Source of the DNA: Chitinophagales bacterium
GTDB taxonomy: Bacteria > Bacteroidota > Bacteroidia > Chitinophagales > UBA10324
NCBI GenBank assembly: GCA_013695775.1
Contig: JACCZV010000338.1
Coordinates: 1 to 8,898, forward strand
Reading direction: 5' to 3'
Length of the DNA: 8,898 bases
Made by a program: the position numbers and the translations under genes. Under the pieces are notes generated by a model. That model was given only the letters and a program-made list of their open reading frames with translations, did no database searches and was not told where the DNA came from. Positions 1-7,000 of the stretch are shown piece after piece; positions within the stretch are counted from its first letter, which is position 1, and every line of letters starts with the position of its first letter.

Positions 1-577
1 TGTTAGCAATCCACAATGAACGCATTGCAATTGAAGCGTCACCTGCACCACGAAATATGCCGTTTATCACAAAAAGATAGGTGATCACGATGCTTGACGC
101 AAATACAATTCGTGTGTAGGCAGTTCCTTTCGCTGCAACTTCCGCTTCAGCACCCATAAGTAACAAAATCTCTTTTGCAAATACAGCTCCTGCAATACTG
201 ATAACACATGTTACCACCAGGGTTATCATAATTACCTGCATTGCAGATTTAGAAGCTTCTTCAGGATTTTTTTCTCCAATTCTTCTTGATACAATCGCGG
301 TAGCTGCCATGCTTAATCCGATGGCTATTGAATAAACAATAGTAATAACCGATTCTGTTAATCCGACTGTTGCGGTAGCGTAGTTCCCTAAACGGCTTAC
401 AAAGAAAATATCAACCACTGCAAACACAGATTCCATGCTCATTTCAAGAATCATAGGTACAGCGAGCATAAAAATAGCTCTGCGCAGGCTGCCGGATGTG
501 TAATTCTGTTCGCCCCCCTTAACTGCTTTACTAAACAAAGAGATAAATGAATCTTTTGAAATTGTTTCTTTACTCAT
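1..577 (-). CDS. MATE family efflux transporter, N-terminal part (runs off the left edge)
   Basis: Reading the minus strand from an ATG at 577-575 gives 192 uninterrupted codons to the window edge. An in-frame TAA lies seven codons upstream, which limits the start. After a hydrophilic N-terminus of about 30 residues come hydrophobic segments at roughly 33-60, 70-97, 113-134 and 155-175, matching the first helices of a 12-helix MATE antiporter. Family-like stretches are the early Pro in MLAVPMILEM, the VVDIFFVSRLG stretch that ends helix 1, and FRGAGDASIAMR near residue 175, which resembles the FRGxGDxxxPM region of NorM/DinF-type proteins. MATE proteins sit in the inner membrane and export drugs or cationic metabolites against a Na+ or H+ gradient. 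The substrate cannot be told from this fragment. A full protein would be about 450 residues, so more than half is missing. It is divergent from secA and has its own promoter region. Confidence 0.9.
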   Translation of the reverse strand, partial: MSKETISKDSFISLFSKAVKGGEQNYTSGSLRRAIFMLAVPMILEMSMESVFAVVDIFFVSRLGNYATATVGLTESVITIVYSIAIGLSMAATAIVSRRIGEKNPEEASKSAMQVIMITLVVTCVISIAGAVFAKEILLLMGAEAEVAAKGTAYTRIVFASSIVITYLFVINGIFRGAGDASIAMRSLWIAN

Positions 578-587
578 TCTAAATATG

Positions 588-597
588 AAACCGGTTT
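588..597. repeat. 10-bp perfect palindrome AAACCGGTTT upstream of the MATE gene
   Basis: AAACCGGTTT reads the same on both strands and lies 10 bp before the MATE start codon, probably in its leader or promoter-proximal region. Its place and symmetry would suit a dimeric repressor site. No second copy was noticed in the window and no regulator gene is adjacent, so this is only a candidate. Confidence 0.2.
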
Positions 598-798
598 AGG
601 CCGCGAAAATAAAGAGATTGAATTTTTCCTGCATGAATGCGTAGCATTAGCCAATGAGGGCTGGCATTCATACTCAAATTGATGTTTGCTGAAATTTCGT
701 CCGTGAAATACTCAATGGAGTACAGCTTAAATACAGAAAAAATTTCGGTGTTGCAAGGTTGTTATCTCCAGATTTTCGGAATGTATTAACAATTAATA

Positions 799-833
799 TT
801 GCCCTCCTGCGTCAAATTTTTAAATTAACTTTG
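799..833 (+). promoter_or_regulatory. Probable secA promoter (Bacteroidota-type TAnnTTTG)
   Basis: TAACTTTG at 826-833 matches all fixed positions of the Bacteroidota -7 box TAnnTTTG. A TTG at 799-801 lies 24 bp upstream, slightly longer than the usual spacing to the -33 TTG element. Transcription would start near 840, giving a leader of about 90 nt before the secA ATG. Two CCTCCT copies flank the box (804 region and 835-840) with unknown meaning. The match is to a known consensus; the start site itself is inferred. Confidence 0.55.
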
Positions 834-854
834 TCCTCCTTTTTCATTACTTAT

Positions 855-899
855 ATGGTCTTGCAGTGTAAGGTGGATTCATTGAATTATTACCCTTAA
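855..899 (+). promoter_or_regulatory. Possible 14-codon leader ORF (uORF) before secA
   Basis: An ATG at 855-857 opens a 14-residue ORF, MVLQCKVDSLNYYP, closed by TAA at 897-899, 30 bp before the secA start and in the same frame. It would begin about 15 nt after the predicted transcription start. It ends with Pro directly before the stop, a context known to slow termination. The secA gene of E. coli is controlled by the unrelated arrest peptide SecM. This ORF has no signal peptide and no SecM-like motif, so translation and any regulatory role are speculative. A weak TAAGG/CCTTA hairpin (869-873 and 894-898) overlaps its 3' half. Confidence 0.2.
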
Positions 900-929
900 C
901 CTTCAGGATCATCGCTAAAAGAAAGCAGC

Positions 930-3900
930 ATGTTTGGCTTCATTACTAAATTACTCGGAGGAAACAAGTCGGAAAAAGATGTCCGGACAATCGAACCTAT
1001 AGTTGAACAGATATTGGAGGAGTATGAAAAATTAAGCACCCTATCGAATGATGAACTTCGCGCAAAAACAATTGATTTCAAAGAACGTATACAGGCGCAT
1101 ATAACCGAAATCGATACAGAGATCACTGATTTAAAGACGGAGGCAGAAAGCGATGATGTCTCATTCGATGAAAAAGAGGAGCTCTACAAAAAAATCGACG
1201 GGCTTGAGAAAGACCGTGATGATAAGCTTGAAGAAATACTGAATGAGCTGCTGCCTGAAGCGTTTGCCGTTATGAAGGAAACGGCGCGTCGTTTCACAGA
1301 GAATGAGACTCTTACGGTGACTGCAACAGATCTGGATCGCGATCTGGCGGCAAAAAAAGACTTCATCACCATTGATAATGATAAAGCAATATATAATAAT
1401 ACCTGGCTCGTTCGCGGTCTGCCTGTTACATGGAGAATGGTTCACTACGATGTGCAGCTTATAGGTGGTATCGTGTTGCACCAGGGCAAAATAGCCGAGA
1501 TGGCAACCGGCGAAGGGAAAACCCTTGTCTCTACTTTGCCTGTTTATCTCAATGCCCTCACCGGACTAGGTGTTCACCTCGTAACCGTGAATGATTATCT
1601 CTCGCGCCGCGACTGTGAATGGAACGGACCCCTGTTCGAATTCTTAGGAATTACCTTAGACTGCATAGACAATTATCCACCGCATTCTCCTGAACGCCGC
1701 AAGGCATACAACTGCGATGTCACCTACGGCACCAACAATGAGTTCGGCTTTGATTATTTGCGCGATAACATGTCTCGCTCAAAAGAAGAGTTGGTTCAAA
1801 GAAAACTTCATTATGCAATGGTGGATGAGGTCGATTCTGTTTTAGTTGATGATGCTCGTACACCACTCATTATCTCAGGACCGATTCCCAGGGGAGAAGA
1901 CCAGCAATTTCAGCAGATGAAGCCTCGGATATTAAAGCTCGTGGAAATGCAGAAGAGGGCTGTGAACCAATTTCTAAATGATGCCAAGAAATTAATTGAG
2001 GATAAAAAAACGGGACCTACCGAAGGCGGGCTGGCCTTACTTAGAGCGCACCGTGGATTGCCCAAATATGGGAACCTCATCAAGTATATGAGTGAAGAGG
2101 GCAATAAGGCCGTCATGCTAAAATCTGAATCGCACCATCTGGCCGACAATCAGAAAGAGATGCCCAAAGCTGATGCAGAGCTTTATTTCACTATTGATGA
2201 AAAGAATAATCAGGTTGACTTAACAGAGCGTGGCATTGAGTTGCTCACTGAAGCAGGTGAGGACAAAAGCTTTTTCGTGATCCCTGATGTAGGTGCTATG
2301 ATTGCTGATATTGAAAAGTCGGAAGTAGCGCCAGAAGAGAAATTATTGAAGAAAGACCAGCTCATGCAGGATTTCTCAATAAAAGCCGAACGCATACATA
2401 CTGTTCAGCAGCTTCTGAAAGCATATACAGTCTTTGAAAAAGATGTGGAATATGTGGTTATGGATGGAAAAGTAAAAATCGTTGATGAGCAAACCGGCCG
2501 TATCCTTGAGGGAAGGCGTTATTCGGATGGCTTGCACCAGGCGATAGAGGCAAAAGAAAATGTAAAAGTTGAGGCAGCAACACAAACATTTGCTACCGTC
2601 ACATTGCAAAATTATTTCCGCATGTATCACAAGCTATGCGGAATGACAGGAACTGCTGAGACCGAAGCGGGTGAATTTTGGTCAATTTATAAGCTCGATG
2701 TTGTTGTTGTCCCAACGAATGTAGCGTTAATCAGAAAAGATGAGCAGGACTTAGTTTATAGAACCAAGCGTGAGAAATACAATGCGGCAATAGATGAGAT
2801 CTTAAAGCTGCGTGAAGCAAACAGGCCAGTGCTTGTGGGTACCACCTCAGTAGAAGTTTCCGAGCTGTTGAGCCGCATGCTTAAGTTTAAAAGCATTAAA
2901 CACAATGTTTTAAACGCTAAGCAACATCAGCGGGAAGCTGAGATTGTTGCGGAAGCTGGTCTTCCCGGTGCTATCACCATCGCCACCAACATGGCCGGTC
3001 GTGGTACGGACATAAAGCTCGGGCCTGGAGTAAAGGAATCTGGCGGACTTGCCATCATGGGAACAGAACGGCACGAGGCACGGCGTGTAGACCGCCAGCT
3101 CAGGGGCCGCGCCGGACGTCAGGGTGATCCGGGTTCTTCTCAGTTTTTTGTTTCGCTTGAAGATGACCTGATGCGCCTATTTGGAAGCGATAGGATTGCA
3201 GGATTTATGGATCGCTTTGGATATAAGGAGGGTGAAGTGATTCAGCATTCGATGATCACCAAGTCTATTGAACGGGCTCAAAAGAAGGTTGAGGAAAATA
3301 ACTTCGGAATAAGAAAACGGCTGCTCGAGTATGATGATGTGATGAATGCACAACGTGAGGTGATATATAAGAAACGCCGGCATGCCCTGTTTGGTGAACG
3401 TCTCTCTTACGACCTCAATAACATGGTTTTCGATCTTTGTGATGAATTGGTAAATCAGCATCAGGAAGCGAGCGATTACGACACTTTTAAATTGGATGTG
3501 ATCCGTTATTTGTCAACAGACACTAAGATTTCTCCAGAAGATTTTAAAGAAGAGAAAGCAGCGAAGCTTGCTCAGCAGCTCTACGAGGAAACTACAGAAG
3601 TATATAAAAGAAAAGTACACCATCTTGCCCAAACGGTTAACCCGGTAGTGGTAGATGTTTTCAAGAATCGCGGAGAAACAATTGAGAACATCGTGATACC
3701 GTTCACTGATGGCAACAGGGGCCTTCAGGTTATTGCAAATCTGAAAAAGGCTCATGAAACAGAAAGCCGCGAGGTGGTGAAGGCATTTGAACGTTCGGCT
3801 ACACTTGCCTTCATTGATGATGCCTGGAAAGAAAATCTTCGACAGCTCGATGAGCTGAAACAATCCGTGCAGAATGCGGTGTATGAACAAAAGGATCCGT

Positions 3901-4262
3901 TGCTAATTTATAAATTTGAGGCCTTTGAACTTTTTAAGAAGATGATGGGGGAAATTAACCGTGAGGTGATCTCATTTCTCTTCAAAGCGGGACTTCCGAG
4001 TCAACAAGGGCCACAGCAGGTGAACCCGGCCCGGGCAACAGAGCGAACAGATTATAGTCGGATGAGAGAAGGCAGAGGAGCCAACGTAGCAAATCCCGTT
4101 GCAAGTATGAATGGTAACAGCAGATCGAATGGAAATGGGATGGAGGAGGAGGAGCCAAAAAAATTAGAACCGATTCGAGTAGGTACCAAAATTGGTAGAA
4201 ACGATCCGTGTCCTTGTGGCAGCGGAAAAAAATATAAGAATTGTCATGGAAAAGAAGCGTGA
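930..4262 (+). CDS. secA: Preprotein translocase ATPase SecA, long Bacteroidota form
   Basis: SecA is the ATPase that pushes unfolded preproteins through the SecYEG channel. The 1110-residue product aligns by eye with E. coli SecA (901 residues) throughout. Visible landmarks are the Walker A motif MATGEGKT (191-198), Walker B DEVD (299-302) followed by ARTPLIISGP, the second motor domain with AGRGTD (689-694) and QLRGRAGRQGD (723-733, the ATP-sensing arginines), the helical scaffold around FGIRKRLLEYDDV (about 800), the two-helix finger region around DDAWKENL (about 965), and a C-terminal zinc motif C1094-x-C1096-x8-C1105-H1106 typical of SecB/ribosome contact. About 90 extra residues precede Walker A, partly charged and coiled-coil-like (57-106), and about 90 more lie in the preprotein-crosslinking domain (about 330-420). 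A flexible linker with four Glu precedes the zinc motif. The ATG at 930 is favoured because MFGFITKLLGG matches SecA N-termini. The gene heads a cluster with deoC. Confidence 0.98.
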   Translation: MFGFITKLLGGNKSEKDVRTIEPIVEQILEEYEKLSTLSNDELRAKTIDFKERIQAHITEIDTEITDLKTEAESDDVSFDEKEELYKKIDGLEKDRDDKLEEILNELLPEAFAVMKETARRFTENETLTVTATDLDRDLAAKKDFITIDNDKAIYNNTWLVRGLPVTWRMVHYDVQLIGGIVLHQGKIAEMATGEGKTLVSTLPVYLNALTGLGVHLVTVNDYLSRRDCEWNGPLFEFLGITLDCIDNYPPHSPERRKAYNCDVTYGTNNEFGFDYLRDNMSRSKEELVQRKLHYAMVDEVDSVLVDDARTPLIISGPIPRGEDQQFQQMKPRILKLVEMQKRAVNQFLNDAKKLIEDKKTGPTEGGLALLRAHRGLPKYGNLIKYMSEEGNKAVMLKSESHHLADNQKEMPKADAELYFTIDEKNNQVDLTERGIELLTEAGEDKSFFVIPDVGAMIADIEKSEVAPEEKLLKKDQLMQDFSIKAERIHTVQQLLKAYTVFEKDVEYVVMDGKVKIVDEQTGRILEGRRYSDGLHQAIEAKENVKVEAATQTFATVTLQNYFRMYHKLCGMTGTAETEAGEFWSIYKLDVVVVPTNVALIRKDEQDLVYRTKREKYNAAIDEILKLREANRPVLVGTTSVEVSELLSRMLKFKSIKHNVLNAKQHQREAEIVAEAGLPGAITIATNMAGRGTDIKLGPGVKESGGLAIMGTERHEARRVDRQLRGRAGRQGDPGSSQFFVSLEDDLMRLFGSDRIAGFMDRFGYKEGEVIQHSMITKSIERAQKKVEENNFGIRKRLLEYDDVMNAQREVIYKKRRHALFGERLSYDLNNMVFDLCDELVNQHQEASDYDTFKLDVIRYLSTDTKISPEDFKEEKAAKLAQQLYEETTEVYKRKVHHLAQTVNPVVVDVFKNRGETIENIVIPFTDGNRGLQVIANLKKAHETESREVVKAFERSATLAFIDDAWKENLRQLDELKQSVQNAVYEQKDPLLIYKFEAFELFKKMMGEINREVISFLFKAGLPSQQGPQQVNPARATERTDYSRMREGRGANVANPVASMNGNSRSNGNGMEEEEPKKLEPIRVGTKIGRNDPCPCGSGKKYKNCHGKEA

Positions 4263-4923
4263 AGAGAATGATATTGCCGCAAAAATAGATCACACCCTTT
4301 TAAAGCCTGAAACTACCTCCCAGCAAATAACTCAATTGTGCGAACAGGCAATTGAATATCAATTTGTGGCTGTATGTATACCTCCTTATTTTGTTCGAAA
4401 CGCCTTCGCATTGCTTGAAGATGAGAAGGTAAAAATTGCCTCCGTTATTGGTTTTCCTCTCGGATATTCAAGTTCATTTATTAAAGTAGAAGAGGCAAAG
4501 CGTGCAATGGAGGACGGTGCTCATGAATTAGATGTGGTAATGAACCTTTGTGCTTTTTTTTCTGGAAATGAGAAAGAAGTTTTGAAAGAAATTCAAAGCA
4601 TCACCCAACTAGCCCATCTTCGAAACAAGATTGTAAAGCTTATCATTGAGACCAGCTTATTTTCTGAGAGTGATTTGAAGCGCGCCTGCAGCCTTGCAGT
4701 AAAGGCAGAGGTGGATTTTGTAAAAAATGGAAGCGGATTCATCGGCCGGGGCGCCACCGTGGAAGCTATAGCCCAGTTGCGGGATCTTCTTCCCAAAAAA
4801 ATAAAGATTAAGGCTTCAGGTGGCATCAAAACAAAAAATGAGGTGCTTGATCTCATTGTCGCCGGGGCTGATCGCATCGGTACATCTGCCGCAATACAGA
4901 TCATTGAAAAAGTAGAAGCCTGA
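4246..4923 (+). CDS. deoC: Deoxyribose-phosphate aldolase (DERA), class I
   Basis: DeoC splits 2-deoxy-D-ribose 5-phosphate into acetaldehyde and glyceraldehyde 3-phosphate in the cytosol, the last step of deoxynucleoside salvage. The 225-residue product has the normal length of the short bacterial form. Landmarks are IDHTLLKPETT near the N-terminus, VIGFPLG, ELDVVMN with Asp96, VKLIIETS, the Schiff-base Lys160 in FVKNGSGF, Lys189 in IKASGGIKT, and ADRIGTSAA near the end. Asp96, Lys160 and Lys189 correspond to E. coli Asp102, Lys167 and Lys201. The residues after Lys160 (Asn-Gly-Ser) differ from the usual Thr-Ser-Thr. The ATG at 4246 is chosen over a TTG at 4192, which would add 18 residues foreign to the family and a 71-bp overlap. 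With the ATG, the gene overlaps secA by 17 bp, suggesting coupled translation. No other deoxynucleoside genes are nearby. Confidence 0.93.
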   Translation: MEKKREENDIAAKIDHTLLKPETTSQQITQLCEQAIEYQFVAVCIPPYFVRNAFALLEDEKVKIASVIGFPLGYSSSFIKVEEAKRAMEDGAHELDVVMNLCAFFSGNEKEVLKEIQSITQLAHLRNKIVKLIIETSLFSESDLKRACSLAVKAEVDFVKNGSGFIGRGATVEAIAQLRDLLPKKIKIKASGGIKTKNEVLDLIVAGADRIGTSAAIQIIEKVEA

Positions 4924-4981
4924 ATTGAACTCTATATCTGAGCCTGATTTTCTTTTAAGTGATTTTTCTGGCTCAAAAACA

Positions 4982-5371
4982 ATGAATAAAATACTACTTC
5001 TCCTCGTAATCTTTCCTTTGACGCTGGTAGCTCAGCCAGGAAAAATAACGGTGGTACAGGATTCCGGTATTCAAAAAGTTTTAAGATTATATAGAATTTT
5101 CGCAACAGAAAAAAGAGCAGTGAATGGATTTCGGATACAGTTGGGGGCGAACAGCAACCGACAAATTCTGCTTGATATAAAAGCTCAATTTCTACACAAA
5201 TATCCAGATGTGGGCGCCTATATTTCTTATCAGCAGCCACAATTTAAATTGAGGGTTGGCGACTTTAATAGCCGCGCGGAGGCAAACGAGTTTATGGATG
5301 ACCTAAGATCAGATTTCCCTACTTTGTTCCTTGTTGCGGACCAGGTTTTGGTGAGGTCGGCTGAATGGTAA
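4982..5371 (+). CDS. Small exported SPOR-domain protein
   Basis: The 129-residue product starts with a signal peptide: MNK, a hydrophobic core LLLLVIFPLTL, then a likely signal peptidase I site after VA (before QPGK). The mature part has a SPOR-like domain at about 45-125: GFRIQLGAN opens the first strand, LKFxxKYPDVGAYISYQ-like middle, then FKLRVGDFNSRAEANEFMDDL, and a final strand FLVADQVLV. SPOR domains are periplasmic or surface modules that bind peptidoglycan strands lacking stem peptides, often at division sites. With a single domain and no anchor, the protein should be soluble in the periplasm. The ATG at 4982 is chosen because a TTG at 4925 would put 19 polar residues before the signal peptide. 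It lies 58 bp after deoC on the same strand and probably shares its transcript. A named function cannot be given. Confidence 0.8.
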   Translation: MNKILLLLVIFPLTLVAQPGKITVVQDSGIQKVLRLYRIFATEKRAVNGFRIQLGANSNRQILLDIKAQFLHKYPDVGAYISYQQPQFKLRVGDFNSRAEANEFMDDLRSDFPTLFLVADQVLVRSAEW

Positions 5372-5505
5372 TGTTAATATTTTTTGTTTTGTACCATGGG
5401 CTGCGGATGGCTTTTCTACTCACAATTAATGTAACCAAACTTATCAACTTACTTAATACCATTTGGATATCTGAAAGTTTAATTTGACGCTTTTCTCCTC
5501 ATCCC

Positions 5506-5530
5506 CTCCCTTCTCCCAAGGAGAAGGGAG
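5506..5530. repeat. Perfect 11-bp inverted repeat with CAA loop, probably a dispersed palindromic element
   Basis: CTCCCTTCTCC at 5506-5516 and GGAGAAGGGAG at 5520-5530 are exact reverse complements around a three-base loop. Neither strand has a T-run after the stem, which argues against an intrinsic terminator. The pyrimidine-rich context (CTCATCCCCTCCC before it) resembles short interspersed palindromes of the CCCTCTCC...GGAGAGGG kind that recur between genes in many bacterial genomes. Only one copy is visible here, so its repeat nature is inferred from recollection of such elements. Confidence 0.6.
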
Positions 5531-5565
5531 CCCTTGCGAAACAACTTAAAAGTACCAATAGCCTA

Positions 5566-5573
5566 TATCTTTA
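5566..5573 (+). promoter_or_regulatory. Weak candidate -7 box for the amidohydrolase gene
   Basis: TATCTTTA differs from TAnnTTTG only at the last base. No TTG at the right distance upstream was found. Transcription from here would start near 5580, upstream of both candidate start codons (5614 and 5677). Confidence 0.25.
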
Positions 5574-5676
5574 ATTCTTCAACAGATTAATAGGGTAAAG
5601 CGATTTATTTTGGATGGCCTTGGTCCAGGTACCATCAAACCAAGAAAAAAACACATTTACAATTCATAAAATTGAG

Positions 5677-6870
5677 ATGATTGAGGCTAACTTAATAAAA
5701 ACGCTTTCAAAAGAGATCAGGGAAGAGATCATTTGCATTCGCCGGCATATTCATGCACATCCGGAACTCTCATACCAGGAGGTGGAAACTGCAAACTTCA
5801 TTTCTGCAAAGCTCACCGAATGGAACATCTCCCATGAAAAGGGAATCGGTGGCCATGGAATTGCAGCCATTATAAAAGGAAAAAATCCAACTAAGAAGGT
5901 GATTGCCCTTCGTGCAGATATGGATGCTCTTCCAATAACAGAAAAAAATGATATCTCATTCAAATCACAAAACACAGGAGTTATGCATGCCTGCGGCCAT
6001 GACGTTCATTCTTCGTCCTTACTGGGCACTGCCAAAATCCTGAATTCGCTCAAATCTGGGTTTGAAGGAACTGTGAAATTGATCTTTCAACCAGCAGAAG
6101 AAAAACTGCCTGGTGGGGCTTCGCTAATGATTAAAGCTGGAATACTTGAAAATCCAAAGCCGGATGTCATTATTGCACAACATGTGTTTACTCAATTGCC
6201 CGTTGGGAAAGCAGGTTTTTTTGCCGGGAAATACATGGCCTCTTCCGATGAATTGTACATAATTATAAACGGCCAAGGCGGCCATGCTGCTGTACCTGCA
6301 GGTGTCATCAATCCCTTATTCTTAGCTGCCCGATTGCTTGTTATGTTAGAGGAACTATCGCACGATCTTTCTTTAGCAGCGGTTCCCACCATTCTCACGT
6401 TTGGTAAAATTACAGGAGCTGGAGCTACCAATATAATTCCGGATGAGGTTAGAATAGAAGGCACCTTCAGAACCATGGATGAAGGATGGCGGCAGCAAGT
6501 GCATGAGCGGTTGAAAACATTAGTTGCAGAGTTTTCTGATTCCTGCGAAGGAACCGTAGATCTGGATATTATTATCGGGTATCCTTGCCTGACCAATGAT
6601 GAAACAATAACCAGGCAGGCCATCAATTACACAGGTCAATACTTAGGACGTGAAAATGTATTACAATTAAGCACATGGATGGCTTCTGAAGATTTTGCTT
6701 TTTATTCCATGGAAATACCTGCTTGTTTTTACCGCATAGGAACCGGAAATCCATCGCACAATATTATTTCACCGGTACATACGGCTACCTTCAATATTGA
6801 TGAAGATGCCCTGGAAATTTCAACAGGTTTAATGGCCTGGATAGCAATTAATCTGTTAAGGGAAGATTGA
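5677..6870 (+). CDS. M20-family metallo-amidohydrolase (M20D type, N-acyl-amino-acid/hippurate hydrolase-like)
   Basis: The product (397 residues from the ATG at 5677) is a zinc-dependent cytosolic hydrolase that removes an acyl group from an N-acylated amino acid or similar amide. Landmarks are IRRHIHAHPELSYQE near the N-terminus, ALRADMDALP, HACGHDVH with Cys106 and His108, FQPAEE with Glu141-Glu142, AQHVF with His169, GGHAAVP in the dimerisation domain, WMASEDFAFY, and SPVHTATFNID with His368. Cys106, His108, Glu142, His169 and His368 fit the metal-ligand set of the M20D group (IAA-amino-acid hydrolases, hippurate hydrolases, N-acetyl-amino-acid deacylases), so the active site seems intact. 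There is no signal peptide. An ATG at 5614 would add 21 residues with no family resemblance; it is possible but less likely. The exact substrate is not predictable, and no amino-acid pathway genes flank it. Confidence 0.92.
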   Translation: MIEANLIKTLSKEIREEIICIRRHIHAHPELSYQEVETANFISAKLTEWNISHEKGIGGHGIAAIIKGKNPTKKVIALRADMDALPITEKNDISFKSQNTGVMHACGHDVHSSSLLGTAKILNSLKSGFEGTVKLIFQPAEEKLPGGASLMIKAGILENPKPDVIIAQHVFTQLPVGKAGFFAGKYMASSDELYIIINGQGGHAAVPAGVINPLFLAARLLVMLEELSHDLSLAAVPTILTFGKITGAGATNIIPDEVRIEGTFRTMDEGWRQQVHERLKTLVAEFSDSCEGTVDLDIIIGYPCLTNDETITRQAINYTGQYLGRENVLQLSTWMASEDFAFYSMEIPACFYRIGTGNPSHNIISPVHTATFNIDEDALEISTGLMAWIAINLLRED

Positions 6871-6928
6871 AGACATGTGAATTTATCAAATTAAAACTTA
6901 GGTGCAGATAATATTTTGTAATATTGTT

Positions 6929-6996
6929 CCCCAATTAAGGCTAACCAATTGATAGTCTTTAACATTTGGGGTCGAAAAAGCTTCTTACATTTTTCG
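6929..6996. repeat. Two consecutive inverted repeats after the amidohydrolase gene
   Basis: CCCCAA at 6929-6934 pairs with TTGGGG at 6966-6971, with further imperfect pairing inside (TTAAG 6935-6939 with CTTTAA 6957-6962, and CTA/TAG around a CAATTG core). Directly after it CGAAAAA at 6973-6979 pairs with TTTTTCG at 6990-6996 over a 10-base loop. No T-run follows the GC-containing stem, so neither is a standard intrinsic terminator. They could slow read-through from the M20 gene or be regulator sites for cysC. Confidence 0.35.
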
Positions 6997-7000
6997 GGAT

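Larger units (their letters stand above)
578..929. other. Divergent intergenic region between the MATE gene and secA
   Basis: This 352-bp AT-rich stretch has no convincing protein gene of normal size. It must hold the promoters of both flanking genes. A consensus-like box for secA is at 826-833. For the MATE gene only a weak minus-strand match, TATTTTCG at 611-604, was found (one mismatch to TAnnTTTG). Other small structures are the perfect palindrome AAACCGGTTT at 588-597, ATGAATGC/GCATTCAT inverted copies at 633-640 and 664-671, the direct repeat ATACTCAA at 670-677 and 708-715, and TACTC/GAGTA at 709-722. All are short enough to occur by chance. Confidence 0.7.
5372..5676. other. Non-coding gap between the SPOR gene and the M20 amidohydrolase
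   Basis: No ORF with family resemblance is present. The left half is AT-rich with a T-run shortly after the SPOR stop (5378-5390) but no GC-rich stem before it, so it is not a clear terminator. The main feature is a perfect hairpin at 5506-5530. A weak promoter-like box lies at 5566-5573. The last 63 bp (5614-5676) could be coding if the upstream ATG of the amidohydrolase is used. Confidence 0.6.

Noticed and set aside
3513..3890. Antisense ORF of 125 codons within secA
   Set aside because: It lies fully opposite well-conserved SecA codons and its translation resembles no protein family.
4140..4155. GGA trinucleotide run near the secA 3' end as a phase-variable repeat or ribosome binding site
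   Set aside because: Only about four units, in frame and coding for Glu in a flexible linker; too far (about 90 bp) from the deoC ATG to be its ribosome binding site.
4192..4245. TTG start giving deoC an 18-residue N-terminal extension
   Set aside because: The extension is the secA zinc-motif sequence read in another frame, has no DeoC resemblance, and would make the overlap 71 bp. The ATG at 4246 gives the family's usual length.
4925..4981. TTG start giving the SPOR protein 19 more residues
   Set aside because: It would bury a clear signal peptide behind a polar stretch; the ATG at 4982 puts the signal at the N-terminus.
5372..5395. T-rich stretch after the SPOR gene as an intrinsic terminator
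   Set aside because: No stable GC-rich stem precedes the T-run, so the evidence is insufficient.
5614..5676. Upstream ATG of the amidohydrolase
   Set aside because: The 21 extra residues have no family resemblance and the later ATG gives a typical distance to RRHIHAHPELS. It is not excluded, since a weak promoter box lies upstream of both.
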